From NCBI RefSeq assembly GCF_022836475.1, contig NZ_BQXH01000006.1:1689-65688 (forward strand): DNA of 64,000 nucleotides. The letters run 5' to 3'. Below the pieces are notes generated by a model. It was not told where the DNA came from. It saw only the letters and a program-made list of their open reading frames with translations, and ran no database searches. Made by a program: the position numbers and the translations under genes. Positions 1-9,090 of this stretch are shown one piece after another. This DNA is from Ligilactobacillus pabuli. Lineage in GTDB: Bacteria > Bacillota > Bacilli > Lactobacillales > Lactobacillaceae. Position 1 is the first letter of the stretch; every line of letters starts with the position of its first letter.

Positions 1-217
1 AGCCGAGTTTCTTTTGATCACGTTTGATCCAGTAAGTAAAAGCTAGGATCACAATGATGAACAGCCATTCTGGCAGCAGGTCAAAGACCCATTGAATGGC
101 ATCGATGATCGCCTGAAAGAAGGCCGTAATACTATTGAAAAAACCAGTAAATTGACTTAACCAATCAACGCCTGCGTTGACCCAGTCAGCTAATGGCAAT
201 GCTTTGATACTACCCAT
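1..217 (-). CDS. Glycine betaine/proline ABC transporter permease, N-terminal part
   Basis: Only the first 72 codons are present; the gene runs off the left edge. The ATG at 217-215 overlaps the TAA of the upstream ATPase gene (TAATG), so the two are translationally coupled. The visible protein has an amphipathic N-terminus (MGSIKALPLADWVNAG) and a hydrophobic segment beginning near residue 49 (LPEWLFIIVILAFTYWI), as in the permease or permease-binding fusion of OpuA/ProW systems that import glycine betaine under osmotic stress. The identity rests mainly on the ATPase next to it. Whether a substrate-binding domain is fused at the C-terminus cannot be seen. Confidence 0.8.
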   Translation of the reverse strand, partial: MGSIKALPLADWVNAGVDWLSQFTGFFNSITAFFQAIIDAIQWVFDLLPEWLFIIVILAFTYWIKRDQKKLG

Positions 218-1410
218 TAAGCGTTCACCTCTTCCCCAGAAATAGCAGCTAGAACTGCCCCACGTAAGATAATTCCTTGTAAACGATCTTGTTCATCGAC
301 CACGATATATGGGATCGGCGTCTTCGAAATATCATTGATCAAATCATTGATTGGTGTGTCAGCGAGTGTCTTAGGCACATCAGTTTTCAATACTGAACGT
401 AAGTCCTTGCTGCCTTGTTTGATCAAGTCAGACACATCATGCGCATCCGCAAAGCCGACGAACTTGTTTTCATTATCAACCACGTAAATTGAAGAAATAT
501 CATTGTCACGCATCCGGCGTAAGGCCACCCGTGGACCAGCCTTGGCAATGTTGATCACATGGGCTTTAGTCATGACGCTGCTGGCAGTCAAGACCCGCGT
601 CCGGTCAACACCTTCAATAAAGCGTTCGACATAATCATTAGCTGGATGGGTCAGAATTTCTTCTGGTTCACCGATCTGTTGAACGACCCCGTCACGCATG
701 ATCATAATGCGGTCACCTAGTTTGAGCGCTTCGTTCAAATCATGCCCGATAAAAATCACGGTCTTATGCATTTTTTCCTGAATTTGTAACAAGAGGTCCT
801 GCATTTCTTTCCGATACAATGGATCTAAAGCTGAGAAAGCTTCGTCCATTAGTAAAATTTCCGCGTCATTGGCAATGGCCCGTGCTAAGCCGACCCGTTG
901 CTGCATCCCACCAGATAATTGGTCCGGATACTGTTGATCATAGCCATTTAAGCCAACTAAATCCAAAGCCTCTTTGGCCTTTTTTTCTTGCGTGTTTGGA
1001 TCAACTTTCTTTAACGCCAACCCATATTCTGCATTTTGTAAAACTGTGAGATGTGGGAATAGAGCAAAGTTCTGGAAGACCATACCAAACTTCTCCTGGC
1101 GTAATTTACGCAAACCTTCTTTATCTAGTCCCATCACACTTTTACCATCAATTTCAACATCTCCGTCAGTCGAATCAATCAAACGGTTGATCATTCGAAT
1201 CAGAGTGGACTTACCACTACCGGAAAGTCCCATGACAACAAAGAGTTCCCCGTCATTGATGGAAAAGTTAGCGTCACTTACACCAACTGTACACCCAGTA
1301 GCAGCTAAGATTTCTTCTTTTGATTTGCCCTGTTGTAATAATTTCTTAGCTTGGGGAATTTGTTTGCCAAAAATTTTAGTTAAATGCTTAACTTTAACTT
1401 TTTCTGTCAT
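217..1410 (-). CDS. opuAA: Glycine betaine ABC transporter ATP-binding protein OpuAA
   Basis: This is the ATPase of an osmoprotectant importer. It has a Walker A motif (GLSGSGKST), the signature LSGGMQQR, Walker B EILLMDEAFSALDP and the switch histidine in IGHD. Two CBS domains follow in the last 120 residues; in OpuA of lactic bacteria these sense ionic strength. The start is taken at 1410 because GGAGG lies 6 nt upstream and the protein then begins MTEKVKVKHLTKIFG, as usual for the family; an in-frame upstream ATG at 1473 would add 21 unrelated residues. The product is 397 aa. It overlaps the permease gene by one base. Confidence 0.93.
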   Translation of the reverse strand: MTEKVKVKHLTKIFGKQIPQAKKLLQQGKSKEEILAATGCTVGVSDANFSINDGELFVVMGLSGSGKSTLIRMINRLIDSTDGDVEIDGKSVMGLDKEGLRKLRQEKFGMVFQNFALFPHLTVLQNAEYGLALKKVDPNTQEKKAKEALDLVGLNGYDQQYPDQLSGGMQQRVGLARAIANDAEILLMDEAFSALDPLYRKEMQDLLLQIQEKMHKTVIFIGHDLNEALKLGDRIMIMRDGVVQQIGEPEEILTHPANDYVERFIEGVDRTRVLTASSVMTKAHVINIAKAGPRVALRRMRDNDISSIYVVDNENKFVGFADAHDVSDLIKQGSKDLRSVLKTDVPKTLADTPINDLINDISKTPIPYIVVDEQDRLQGIILRGAVLAAISGEEVNA

Positions 1411-2259
1411 TACATGCCTCCAATAATTCCGTGCTTTCTTATGCTGCGAAATGTTAGCCTGACCCTTAAACAATTAAAACCTTCGGCTGAAAAAGTTAGG
1501 TCGGTTAACATTGCCCTAGCAGTTGAAATTCGTTGGACACCATTTTAGTATCCTCCTGCTCGATTAAAAAAGACTTGAACTGTTCGTTAGCTTGACCACA
1601 TCTGATTAATGGGATAAAAAAAGACCGCTTATCACTCGATAGAGCATTAATCGGCCACCAATTTTTGTTCCACTAACGATGATGTGGTTCAAAATTACAA
1701 GAATGTTACAGCCGAATCGTTAAATTCACCTTAACATAGATTTAAGTTTTGTCCGAATGATATGGTTCAATTCAAAGCATCTTAAGGTTTTCTTAATGTT
1801 TTAAGCTTTTAAATTAGCTAGATTTTTATAGCTAACCTTGGCTTAAAAACCAAAAATCCAGTCCAGTTTTTAAGGCCTTTGAAACTAATTCCATTTACTA
1901 TCGTCAAATTTTGGTACATAAAACTAATGCTAGCTGAAATTTTATTTATCAGTTATTTTTTGATTCGACTGATTCGCTTTCATTTGCAGGACAGCAGGTC
2001 TGGCAGTGGAGGTCACCAAGCTAAGGACAAACATATTTTACTGATTGGAGTTCTGTTTAGTCCATCCTTTGCACGACTGGGGCTAACTTCCCCCGACTTA
2101 CACACAGTTGCTCCTCAACTGGGGCTAACTTCCTCTGACTTACACCCAGTTGTGACTCGACTGGGGCCAACTTCACTTGACTTGCACCCAGTTGCATCTA
2201 AAAAGGGGGCCTTTAATGCCACGTATGCATTAAAAGTCCCTTCCAAACTCTGTGTTTTG
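1411..2259. other. Intergenic stretch without a convincing gene
   Basis: The AT-rich region upstream of opuAA (1474-1870) probably holds its promoter, but I could not fix a convincing -35/-10 pair. From 2074 a 42-bp tandem array begins, and a partial copy of the dispersed structured repeat (hairpin CTTTAATGC/GCATTAAAAG, near 2210-2240) precedes a full copy at 2260. An open frame across 1879-2262 is explained by the repeat unit being 14 codons long. Confidence 0.6.
2074..2199. repeat. Three 42-bp tandem repeats, each with an inverted repeat
   Basis: Units start at 2074, 2116 and 2158. Each contains CRACTGGGG near its left end and a CAGTTG or CCCAGTTG sequence toward its right end, so each can fold CAACTGGG against CCCAGTTG. 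The units differ at several positions, so the array is not very recent. The period equals that of the two arrays at 9091 and 9213, although the sequences differ. Confidence 0.85.
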
Positions 2260-2380
2260 TAGTCGAGCTACTTGAGGCAAGAGATTCCGCCTATCCAACT
2301 AAATCAGCACATCACTGAAAAACGTGATTTCCTGGTTTAGTCCGATATGCTCGTCTCTTAAGCGCCTCACTTCGCTCTGT
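2260..2380 (+). repeat. Dispersed structured repeat, copy A
   Basis: A full copy running from TAGTCGAGCT to CGCTCTGT. Outer helix TGAGGC/GCCTCA, second helix AGAGA/TCTCT, apical hairpin ATCAC/GTGAT. It ends on the stop codon of the nucleoside hydrolase gene at 2380-2382. Confidence 0.85.
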
Positions 2381-3318
2381 TATTTTGCTGCCTGCGCTAA
2401 TTCATCGATCTTATCATAGAAGGCTGCGGCATCGACACTTGTTACAAAAGTCACTTCACGGCCATTAGCCGTTTCATACGTTCTGCCTTCTGACAAGCCT
2501 GTCGTGATCACATCCGTCTTCACTTGTTTAGATTCCACTAATTCTGGGTATTCACTACATAAAGTCGTCAAAACATCCCACAAGTAGTAAATGGAATTAG
2601 CTTCAAATGAATGAACTAGCGAGTAGCCTTGACCAATTAAATCTAGTGCAGGATATTTCCGTTGTTTAGCCCAACGTAAGCGCAACTCATCCGTCAATGG
2701 TACCTGATCCGTACTATCTAAACCAACCATCACGATTTCTAGCGCTGAATCCCACACCGTTTTGACAGCTTCAGCATCCCAATAAGCATTCCATTCCATC
2801 GTGTCATCCGCACCAGGCGCAGCCACGTTCCCCTTACTGCCAAGTGCTCCACCCATCCAGTACAAACGGTCAATTTTCTCCACGATTGTAGGTTCGATTT
2901 CTAAGGCGCGTGCCAAATCAGTCAAAGGACCAGTCATCACTAAAGTTACTTTTTCAGCTGAACCTTGCAGTTTTTCAATCAGATCCAAATGACCAGGTAA
3001 AGCTGCGACTGGTGTTTGTGGCTGATTACCATGTTCATTTAATAGTGGGAAATCATCAAAAGAAAAAGCACTCAAGCGCCAAGCATCTGGAAATTGGTGT
3101 TTAGCCCGTGAATTTGATTTTGCCACGTCAGCTGGCTTTCTGTCTGGGTGACCAAAGCGGTCAATAATTTTTCGGGAAGCAGATGATGCTGGCTCCACGT
3201 ATCCATCAGCATCAGTTACCCCAACCCCTAGCAAATTAACTTCTGGCATTTGTAGTAATAATAGTAAAGAAACTAGATCATCGACGTTCCCATCATGATT
3301 AAAGTAGAAATTACGCAT
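2380..3318 (-). CDS. Inosine-uridine preferring nucleoside hydrolase family protein
   Basis: 312 aa, the usual family length. These enzymes cleave the N-glycosidic bond of ribonucleosides to give ribose and a free base. The N-terminal Asp cluster that binds Ca2+ and ribose appears as NHDGNVDDLVS; the family form is DxDxGxDD, so the first acidic position is changed to Asn/His as in some subgroups. The hallmark MTGPLTDLARAL and the segment EWNAYWDAEA follow. GGAGG lies 7 nt before the ATG. The gene stands alone, and its stop abuts repeat copy A. Substrate preference cannot be read from the sequence, and the altered cluster leaves catalytic function slightly uncertain. Confidence 0.85.
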   Translation of the reverse strand: MRNFYFNHDGNVDDLVSLLLLLQMPEVNLLGVGVTDADGYVEPASSASRKIIDRFGHPDRKPADVAKSNSRAKHQFPDAWRLSAFSFDDFPLLNEHGNQPQTPVAALPGHLDLIEKLQGSAEKVTLVMTGPLTDLARALEIEPTIVEKIDRLYWMGGALGSKGNVAAPGADDTMEWNAYWDAEAVKTVWDSALEIVMVGLDSTDQVPLTDELRLRWAKQRKYPALDLIGQGYSLVHSFEANSIYYLWDVLTTLCSEYPELVESKQVKTDVITTGLSEGRTYETANGREVTFVTSVDAAAFYDKIDELAQAAK

Positions 3319-3446
3319 TTTAAAACCTCCAATTAATATTGTTAGGCTGCATTTGGCGCAAAATACCGCCGTTTGTCATCCTCTTTTCTATAACAGTACG
3401 GGAGTTTAAACCGACCGTCAAGTCCCAAAAATCCGCTTTTGGGAGG

Positions 3447-3668
3447 TTAACCGCCTAATTTGCCAAACTCGGTAATTAGGTACCCGATCATGATCACCAA
3501 CAAAAAAATATCGATTCCTAGGTTGACCTTCGTCATCGTTCTTCTCTTAGGTGTGCTGGGTTGCCCCTGTTCATCAGTCCGACTGAAAAAATGTTGTAGA
3601 TCATGAATGGTTGCCCAAACATCTACTGTAAAGACAAACGCAAAAATAGCTATCGTAGAAAATTTCAT
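3447..3668 (-). CDS. Small two-helix membrane protein, unknown function
   Basis: 73 aa if it starts at the ATG at 3668, which has GAGG about 8 nt upstream. A longer in-frame start at 3719 would add a charged leader without its own ribosome site. The protein shows an N-terminal hydrophobic helix (STIAIFAFVFTVDVWATI), a polar loop rich in Gln, Arg and Thr, and a second helix (IFLLVIMIGYLI). I do not recognise the family. It is a monocistronic gene between the hydrolase and the aminotransferase. Confidence 0.55.
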   Translation of the reverse strand: MKFSTIAIFAFVFTVDVWATIHDLQHFFSRTDEQGQPSTPKRRTMTKVNLGIDIFLLVIMIGYLITEFGKLGG

Positions 3669-3820
3669 ATGACGCCTCGTTTCTGATAAACTTGCTTTCT
3701 TTCCTATTATACCTGGCAAAGAACAAAATAGTTAGCATCTGTCACTTGTTTTCAGTTCGCTAGAAGTAATTGCCAGTCTTACTTTGTCAAACCTGGACCG
3801 GCACATCCACCTCATCCCAT

Positions 3821-3866
3821 AAAAATAGCAGCCCCCCGCCAAACTACGCGAGTTGCTGCTATTTTT
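3821..3866. terminator. Bidirectional terminator
   Basis: Perfect 12-bp stem AAAAATAGCAGC (3821-3832) with GCTGCTATTTTT (3855-3866). It has A and T runs on both sides and directly follows the epimerase stop codon at 3866-3868. Confidence 0.85.
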
Positions 3867-5203
3867 TACCAACCGATGTTAGCTGCATTAGCTGGCAAGC
3901 TTAATTTTCCTGCCTGTAATTCCGCAAAAGCTTGGTCCATGATTTCAAAGGCCTGTGCTAATTGCTCATCAGTAATGACCAATGGCGGCTGAAAACGTAA
4001 CACGTTGTCTTTCAAACTAATGATCAAAACTCCTAGTTCAAACATCCGGTAAATTAACTTAGTCGTTGCTTCCCGGTCGGCTTTACCCGTTGCCGGATCA
4101 ACAATATCGATCCCGCCATCGAGCCCATACATCCGGAAGGCCCCAATAAAGGCGAACTTCTCTTGTTCCTTCGTGAAGAAGTCAGCAGCAACTTTTCCCA
4201 AACGTGCAGAACGCTCCACTAGATGTTCATCTTCAATCACATCCAAAGTTGCAAGTGAAGCCGCTGTTGTCACTGGGTTCCCCGCTGTCGTAAAGACGTT
4301 TGCTGGTGAGCCTAGGCTGTCCATGATTTCTGCCCGGCCAATCACAGCACTCAATGGCAAACCTGAAGCAAGTGACTTGCCGACACTCATTAAGTCAGGT
4401 TCAATGCCTGGGAAGTTTTGAATCGACCACCATTTACCAGTCCGTCCCATCCCCTGATTGATTTCATCGACGGCAAATAGGATGCCATTTTCGTGGGCAA
4501 ATTGGTAAATTTTTTCCATGAATTTTTGTGGCGCTTTAGTAATGCCTCCATCACCCTGGATCGGTTCGATCAAGATGACTGCAGTTTCTTCAGCTGGCAA
4601 ATAGGTTTCAAATGGCAGCTTGAAAGCCGCAAACATCCGGTCCACAAATTCATCTTCTGTTTCATTTGGCAACTGTGCCCAAGCATCTGGGTACGGAACC
4701 TTCACTACGCCAGGCAACATTGGTCCCATCTTGCGCGCCATATTCAAACTACAGCTCGACATACTCAATGAACCATAAGTTGAACCATGATAAGCACCAG
4801 TAAAGCTCACTAAGTATTGGCGGCCTGTGTATGCCCGCGAAAACTTGATGATCGCATCATTAGCGTCGGAACCGGAATTTCCCCAAGTTAATTTAACTGG
4901 ACCAGAAATTGGTGCCAAAGCACACAACCGTTCCGCTAATTTAGCTGCTGGAACATTGGCAAAATAAGCCGGTGTATATTGAATCAACTTGTTGGCTTGT
5001 TCGCTGATTGCAGCAGCGATATGTGGATGCGCATGTCCTGTATTTGTTGAAGAAGCACTCGCTAACAAATCAATGTATTCCTTGCCGTTAGCGTCGCGTA
5101 ACAAAGCTCCCTTGCCTGATTCGATCGCAATATCGTAATATTGCACCCGTTGTGGTGATAGAACTTTGCTTTCATTTGCTAAAATCTTTTCGTTTTCCCC
5201 CAT
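3866..5203 (-). CDS. Isoleucine 2-epimerase-like PLP enzyme (class III aminotransferase fold)
   Basis: 445 aa, starting at the ATG at 5203 behind GGGAGG; an upstream in-frame start at 5236 overlaps the permease stop. The fold is that of GABA/ornithine aminotransferases: PLP-phosphate segment GNSGSDANDAIIKF, aspartate in DEINQGMGRTG, Schiff-base lysine in SVGKSLASGLP. From memory it resembles the Lactobacillus buchneri isoleucine 2-epimerase along its whole length, sharing NGKEYIDLLASAS-like, YTPAYF, GSYHGSTYGS-like and the C-terminal IGW. That enzyme racemises branched-chain amino acids at C2. It follows an APC permease by 13 nt, and both lie behind a T-box with a Leu-type specifier, which fits branched-chain substrates. 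A plain GABA or ornithine aminotransferase is the alternative. Confidence 0.8.
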   Translation of the reverse strand: MGENEKILANESKVLSPQRVQYYDIAIESGKGALLRDANGKEYIDLLASASSTNTGHAHPHIAAAISEQANKLIQYTPAYFANVPAAKLAERLCALAPISGPVKLTWGNSGSDANDAIIKFSRAYTGRQYLVSFTGAYHGSTYGSLSMSSCSLNMARKMGPMLPGVVKVPYPDAWAQLPNETEDEFVDRMFAAFKLPFETYLPAEETAVILIEPIQGDGGITKAPQKFMEKIYQFAHENGILFAVDEINQGMGRTGKWWSIQNFPGIEPDLMSVGKSLASGLPLSAVIGRAEIMDSLGSPANVFTTAGNPVTTAASLATLDVIEDEHLVERSARLGKVAADFFTKEQEKFAFIGAFRMYGLDGGIDIVDPATGKADREATTKLIYRMFELGVLIISLKDNVLRFQPPLVITDEQLAQAFEIMDQAFAELQAGKLSLPANAANIGW

Positions 5204-5216
5204 GAAAATAACCTCC

Positions 5217-6659
5217 CTAGTCTTTTGGTTCCTCATTATTTAAGTTTGAATTTCTCATTCCATAAAACAGGTAAAGCAAGATTCCAACCACAAACCACAC
5301 TAAGGAATAAACCTTAGCTTGCTTGTCCAAGCCCATAAAGACGATAAATGAGCCAATAAAGGCCAGCGCCGGCATAATTGGATACCATGGCATCTTAAAG
5401 CCTGGTTCTGGTAAATCTTTACCTTCGCGCGGACGCAACTTGTAAATCCCCAGTGAAACAAACATGAAGGCGATCAACGTCCCGGCTGAAATCAGCTGTG
5501 ACAAGGTGACAAATGGTAACACGGCACCAATCACAACAGCAATCACCGTCAAGAACAACAAAGCGTGGTTTGGCAAATTATTCTTGTTCAATTGACCTAA
5601 CCATTTTGGCAACATGCCATCGCGACCAAATGAGTACAGCAGACGTGAACCAGCTAACATCATTCCGATCAAGGCGGTAAACATCCCAACAACAGCAATG
5701 GCCTGGACAACTACCGCAACTACTGGATGACCAGCGTGACGCAAGGCCCAGCCAACAGGTTCAGCGTTATCAACGTAGTTCGTATATTTGAACATTCCGA
5801 CCAAGACCAAGGCTACGGCAACAAACAAGACCACAGCGATCACTAATGAGCCCAAGATTCCACGGGGCATCGTCTTCGAAGGATTCTTGGCTTCCGCTGC
5901 GTTGGACGCAATGGAATCAAACCCAACGTAAGATAAGAAAATCGATGAAACTCCGGCGTAAATTCCTTGCCAGCCCCCAAAGGCAGTGCCATCAGGATTG
6001 GGATGGTATTTTGGAATAAACGGTGTAAAGTTTTGTGCTTTGATTGCAGTGACACCCACGATCAAGAAGACGATCACTGCCAAAACTTTTAAAATCACCA
6101 AGACGTTTTCAACCCGCGCAGCTTCTGATGCTCCCCGTGATAAAACGAAGGAGACAATCAGCATGGCAACAATGGCTAACAAATCAAACCAGCCGCCATT
6201 CGTGCCTAAAGTATTCGAAATTTGGCGTGGCAGCTCAATTCCTAACGGTGTCAATAACCCGCGCAAATTAGCCGAAAGACCAGACCCAACAAAGGCGACC
6301 GCAATAAAGTACTCCGCCAGTAAGGCCCAGCCGGCGATCCAACCAAAACCTTCCCCAAAAATAACGTTGATCCATGAATAAGCCGAGCCAGCAAATGGCA
6401 TGGTCGATGACATTTCGGCATAAGCGAAAGCCACCAAAGCCGCTACTAGCGCCGCTGCCAAAAATGACAGAGCCACGGCCGGGCCAGCATGTTTAGCAGC
6501 CACGACACCAGGTAAGGTAAAAATCGAAGTCGACACGATTGTCCCAACCCCTAAGGCCAAGAAATCCTTGACTTCTAAAACCTGCAGCAAGTGTTTATCC
6601 TTACTTTTATAGACCTCGGGATCTTCCTTACGGGTCATTTTTTTCCAAATGTTCACCAT
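5217..6659 (-). CDS. APC-family amino acid permease
   Basis: 480 aa with about 12 hydrophobic helices. It belongs to the amino acid-polyamine-organocation family, cationic/YfnA-like branch. Helix 1 carries the substrate-binding unwound segment GVGTIVSTSIFTLPG, and helix 6 has GFDSIASNAAEAKNP. The ATG at 6659 has GGAGG about 8 nt upstream. It is the first gene of a two-gene operon with the epimerase-like enzyme, and the pair is controlled by the T-box leader just upstream, so the cargo is probably a branched-chain amino acid. The sequence alone does not fix the substrate. Confidence 0.88.
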   Translation of the reverse strand: MVNIWKKMTRKEDPEVYKSKDKHLLQVLEVKDFLALGVGTIVSTSIFTLPGVVAAKHAGPAVALSFLAAALVAALVAFAYAEMSSTMPFAGSAYSWINVIFGEGFGWIAGWALLAEYFIAVAFVGSGLSANLRGLLTPLGIELPRQISNTLGTNGGWFDLLAIVAMLIVSFVLSRGASEAARVENVLVILKVLAVIVFLIVGVTAIKAQNFTPFIPKYHPNPDGTAFGGWQGIYAGVSSIFLSYVGFDSIASNAAEAKNPSKTMPRGILGSLVIAVVLFVAVALVLVGMFKYTNYVDNAEPVGWALRHAGHPVVAVVVQAIAVVGMFTALIGMMLAGSRLLYSFGRDGMLPKWLGQLNKNNLPNHALLFLTVIAVVIGAVLPFVTLSQLISAGTLIAFMFVSLGIYKLRPREGKDLPEPGFKMPWYPIMPALAFIGSFIVFMGLDKQAKVYSLVWFVVGILLYLFYGMRNSNLNNEEPKD

Positions 6660-6715
6660 GATATTCTCCTCCTACTTCCTATGTACCTAGAACTAAATAT
6701 GTTGCCTTTAACCAT

Positions 6716-7010
6716 AAAAAAAGGCCCTATGAAGCACTTCAACTTCATAGGGCGTGTAGACGCGGTACCACCTATCTTTTATTTCGCATTAATTTGCGAA
6801 ATCTCACATCACTTGTCGGATCAACGACAACGAGCGTTCCAAATAATGGTGGACGGCCATCAAAAGCTACATTAATTTCACTTTCACTGTTCAGAGGTGA
6901 GAGGTCACAGCCAGACTCGGTTTCTTTCAGCTAACGAAACCTCTCTGACAGAGTATTAGGCTATGACGATCCTCTTCAACACATTTTCATTCTAATTTAA
7001 TTATAACCTA
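6716..7010 (-). promoter_or_regulatory. T-box riboswitch leader, probable Leu specifier
   Basis: On the minus strand the leader shows the T-box sequence AGGTGGTACCGCG (6773-6761). An intrinsic terminator CCCTATGAAG/CTTCATAGGG with a T run follows just before the permease gene. Stem I can be drawn: the upper helix CATAGCC/GGCTGTG and the lower helix GTTgaAGAGG/CCTCTgAAC enclose a loop whose 3' side reads ACCTCTCA. The triplet CTC (minus-strand 6901-6899), followed by the usual purine, would be the Leu codon. Uncharged tRNA-Leu would then favour antitermination and expression of the permease and epimerase genes. Confidence 0.9.
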
Positions 7011-7053
7011 ATTTATACCCTTAAAATGAGAAAGTCAAGTCTCTTTTTCATTT

Positions 7054-7068
7054 AGGTAACCGTTACCT
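7054..7068. promoter_or_regulatory. Perfect 15-bp palindrome upstream of the T-box promoter
   Basis: AGGTAACCGTTACCT is a perfect inverted repeat of 7 bp arms around one base. On the minus strand it lies shortly before a TTGACT -35-like hexamer and a TATAAA -10-like hexamer. It could be an operator for a repressor or activator acting in addition to the T-box; the regulator is unknown. Confidence 0.45.
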
Positions 7069-7462
7069 ATTTTTTTAAAAACAGTAACTAAGTCAACAAA
7101 GGCCTAGTTTACGGGGATAATGAGCCTTTATTCATAAACTGCAAAAAAAGTTAATGCAACATTACAAAAAGTTTTCCAGCACGCTCACCTTCAAAATTAG
7201 GGAGAATTTTTGAAAGATTAACAGCGCTTCCACTTATTTTTTTCAAAAAAGGACTTACACGAGCTAATTTTTTTGTGCTATGATAATTTCATTGCGCAAA
7301 AAGCGCCATGACAAACTTTTCCTCCCTCATTTTTAATGAAATTACTGGATTTTTGAATTTATTCCTACTTATTTAAATGTAAAAATGAGGCCAACCAGAT
7401 CATCGTTTGTCAGCGCTGATGCAAATTGATGTTAATTAGACAGTTTAGAAAAGAGAGGTTTT

Positions 7463-8893
7463 ATTTTAGTAGACTCATCAGAATCAAAATTTACGGCACA
7501 AAAGCCGCGCGTTGAAGTTAAGCACCCCTGGCTGACAATGGCCGGTATGATGATTGGTGCCTTCGTCGGAATGTTATCAGAAACATCCCTAAACATTGCT
7601 TTACCCCAGTTAATGAAGGTCTTTGGTTTGGAACCAAGTACCGTTCAATGGTTAGTCACTGGTTACATGCTTGTAATTGGGATCATCTTACCCTTCTCAA
7701 GTTTGCTGACCAAATGGTTTACAACTCGCCAATTAGTCATCTTCGCTTTAATTGACTTTATTGTCGGTGCTGTCATTTCAGCCCTAGCTCCTAACTTCGC
7801 CTTACTCTTAACCGGACGAATGATTCAGGGAATCGGAACTGGGATGATCATTCCATTAATGTTTACGGTCGTAATGACAATTTTCCCACCTTTCAAACTT
7901 GGTGCAGCGATGGGAATGTGTGCGCTAGTAATCATGTTTGCCCCAGCAATCGGACCAACTGTCACTGGTTTGATCTTAGGTAAGTTATCTTGGAACTGGA
8001 TCTTTTGGATGTTTATTCCATTCTTAGTCTTGGCTTTGATTTTTAGTTTATTTAACCTAGAAAATGTTGGCCACGTAACTAAGCCGCACGTTGACGTTTT
8101 ATCAATCATTGAATCAGCCGTTGCCTTTTCAACTTTAGTAATGGGTGTCAGCTTTGCCTCAAGTCTTGGCTGGACTTCTCCAGTTGTTTTAGGCTTATTG
8201 GTAGTTGGTATCATCGTTTTGACTTTATACGTTCGTCGTCAACTATCACTAACAGAACCAATTTTGAACTTAAGTATTTTCAAAAAAGCAGCTTTCGCTA
8301 AGGGGACTGCCTGTGTCATGATCGACTTCTCGATCATCTTGTCATCGATGTACCTCTTGCCGCAATACATCCAAAGCGGGATGTTGTTGGCTGTTGCTTT
8401 AACAGGGATCATCATGTTACCAGGTGGAATCGTCAACGCCGCTGTGTCTGCCTTCGCTGGTCGTTTGTATGACACAATTGGTGGTAAAAAGCCAGCCGTG
8501 ATTGGTTTCGCCATTGCCGCTCTTGGAGCCTTAATGTTGTTATTTGCCAACAAAGACTCCTCGATCGCCTATGTCATTACAGCACATATCGTCTTGATGA
8601 TCGGTGCACCGTTAGCGATGTCACCTTCACAAACTTTTGCATTGAATTCCTTAACTGGTTTTGAATCAGCTGATGGTAGTACCATTTTAAACACCTTACA
8701 ACAAGTTGTTGGTGCGATTGCTACTGCCTTAGCTACAAGTTTCTTAGCTTTTGGTCAGCACGCATACGCTGGATCTAACCATGCGGCAGCCTTTACTAAC
8801 GGTGTCCACTATGGTTTGTACTTCACCTTAGCATTAGCTATCGTCGGTCTATTGATCGCATTGACCTTTAATGAAAAGAAAACAGCTAAATAA
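7463..8893 (+). CDS. MFS drug-type transporter (DHA2 family), non-standard start
   Basis: A 14-helix proton-driven exporter of the EmrB/QacA type, with motif A-like GRMIQGIGTGMIIPL and motif C-like GMCALVIMFAPAIGPTVTG. The first ATG (7538) would give 451 aa beginning inside the region just before helix 1. The frame upstream encodes KPRVEVKHPWLTM, which matches the usual N-terminus of lactobacillar homologues as I remember them. A ribosome site AAGAGAGG lies at 7451-7458. Between the in-frame stop at 7433 and 7538 there is no ATG, GTG or TTG. ATT at 7463 is the most plausible start (476 aa), with TTA at 7466 or a lost start codon as alternatives. Substrate unknown. Confidence 0.8.
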   Translation: MLVDSSESKFTAQKPRVEVKHPWLTMAGMMIGAFVGMLSETSLNIALPQLMKVFGLEPSTVQWLVTGYMLVIGIILPFSSLLTKWFTTRQLVIFALIDFIVGAVISALAPNFALLLTGRMIQGIGTGMIIPLMFTVVMTIFPPFKLGAAMGMCALVIMFAPAIGPTVTGLILGKLSWNWIFWMFIPFLVLALIFSLFNLENVGHVTKPHVDVLSIIESAVAFSTLVMGVSFASSLGWTSPVVLGLLVVGIIVLTLYVRRQLSLTEPILNLSIFKKAAFAKGTACVMIDFSIILSSMYLLPQYIQSGMLLAVALTGIIMLPGGIVNAAVSAFAGRLYDTIGGKKPAVIGFAIAALGALMLLFANKDSSIAYVITAHIVLMIGAPLAMSPSQTFALNSLTGFESADGSTILNTLQQVVGAIATALATSFLAFGQHAYAGSNHAAAFTNGVHYGLYFTLALAIVGLLIALTFNEKKTAK

Positions 8894-8901
8894 TTAATTA
8901 A

Positions 8902-8933
8902 AGCCTAGTCGCTCTTTGTGACTAGGCTTTTTT
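8902..8933 (+). terminator. Terminator of the MFS gene
   Basis: Stem AGCCTAGTC/GACTAGGCT followed by seven T, 8 bp behind the stop codon. Confidence 0.9.
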
Positions 8934-9090
8934 AATACCATTATTTCTTGTCTTGGCAAACAAGCAGACAGTCCTCTCGCTTGTAGGAAGGTTTCTCACA
9001 GTTCTTGTTTCAGACAGTGCTGGCTCGGGAACATACTTTGCTTGGCTTGACTCCAGATGGATGGTTTTGACCCTTCCTCTTGCAATCGTA

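Noticed and set aside
1879-2262. 127-codon plus-strand frame with 14-residue repeats
   Set aside because: It is open because the DNA repeat is 42 bp, a multiple of three. It has no ribosome site, and it runs into a dispersed repeat.
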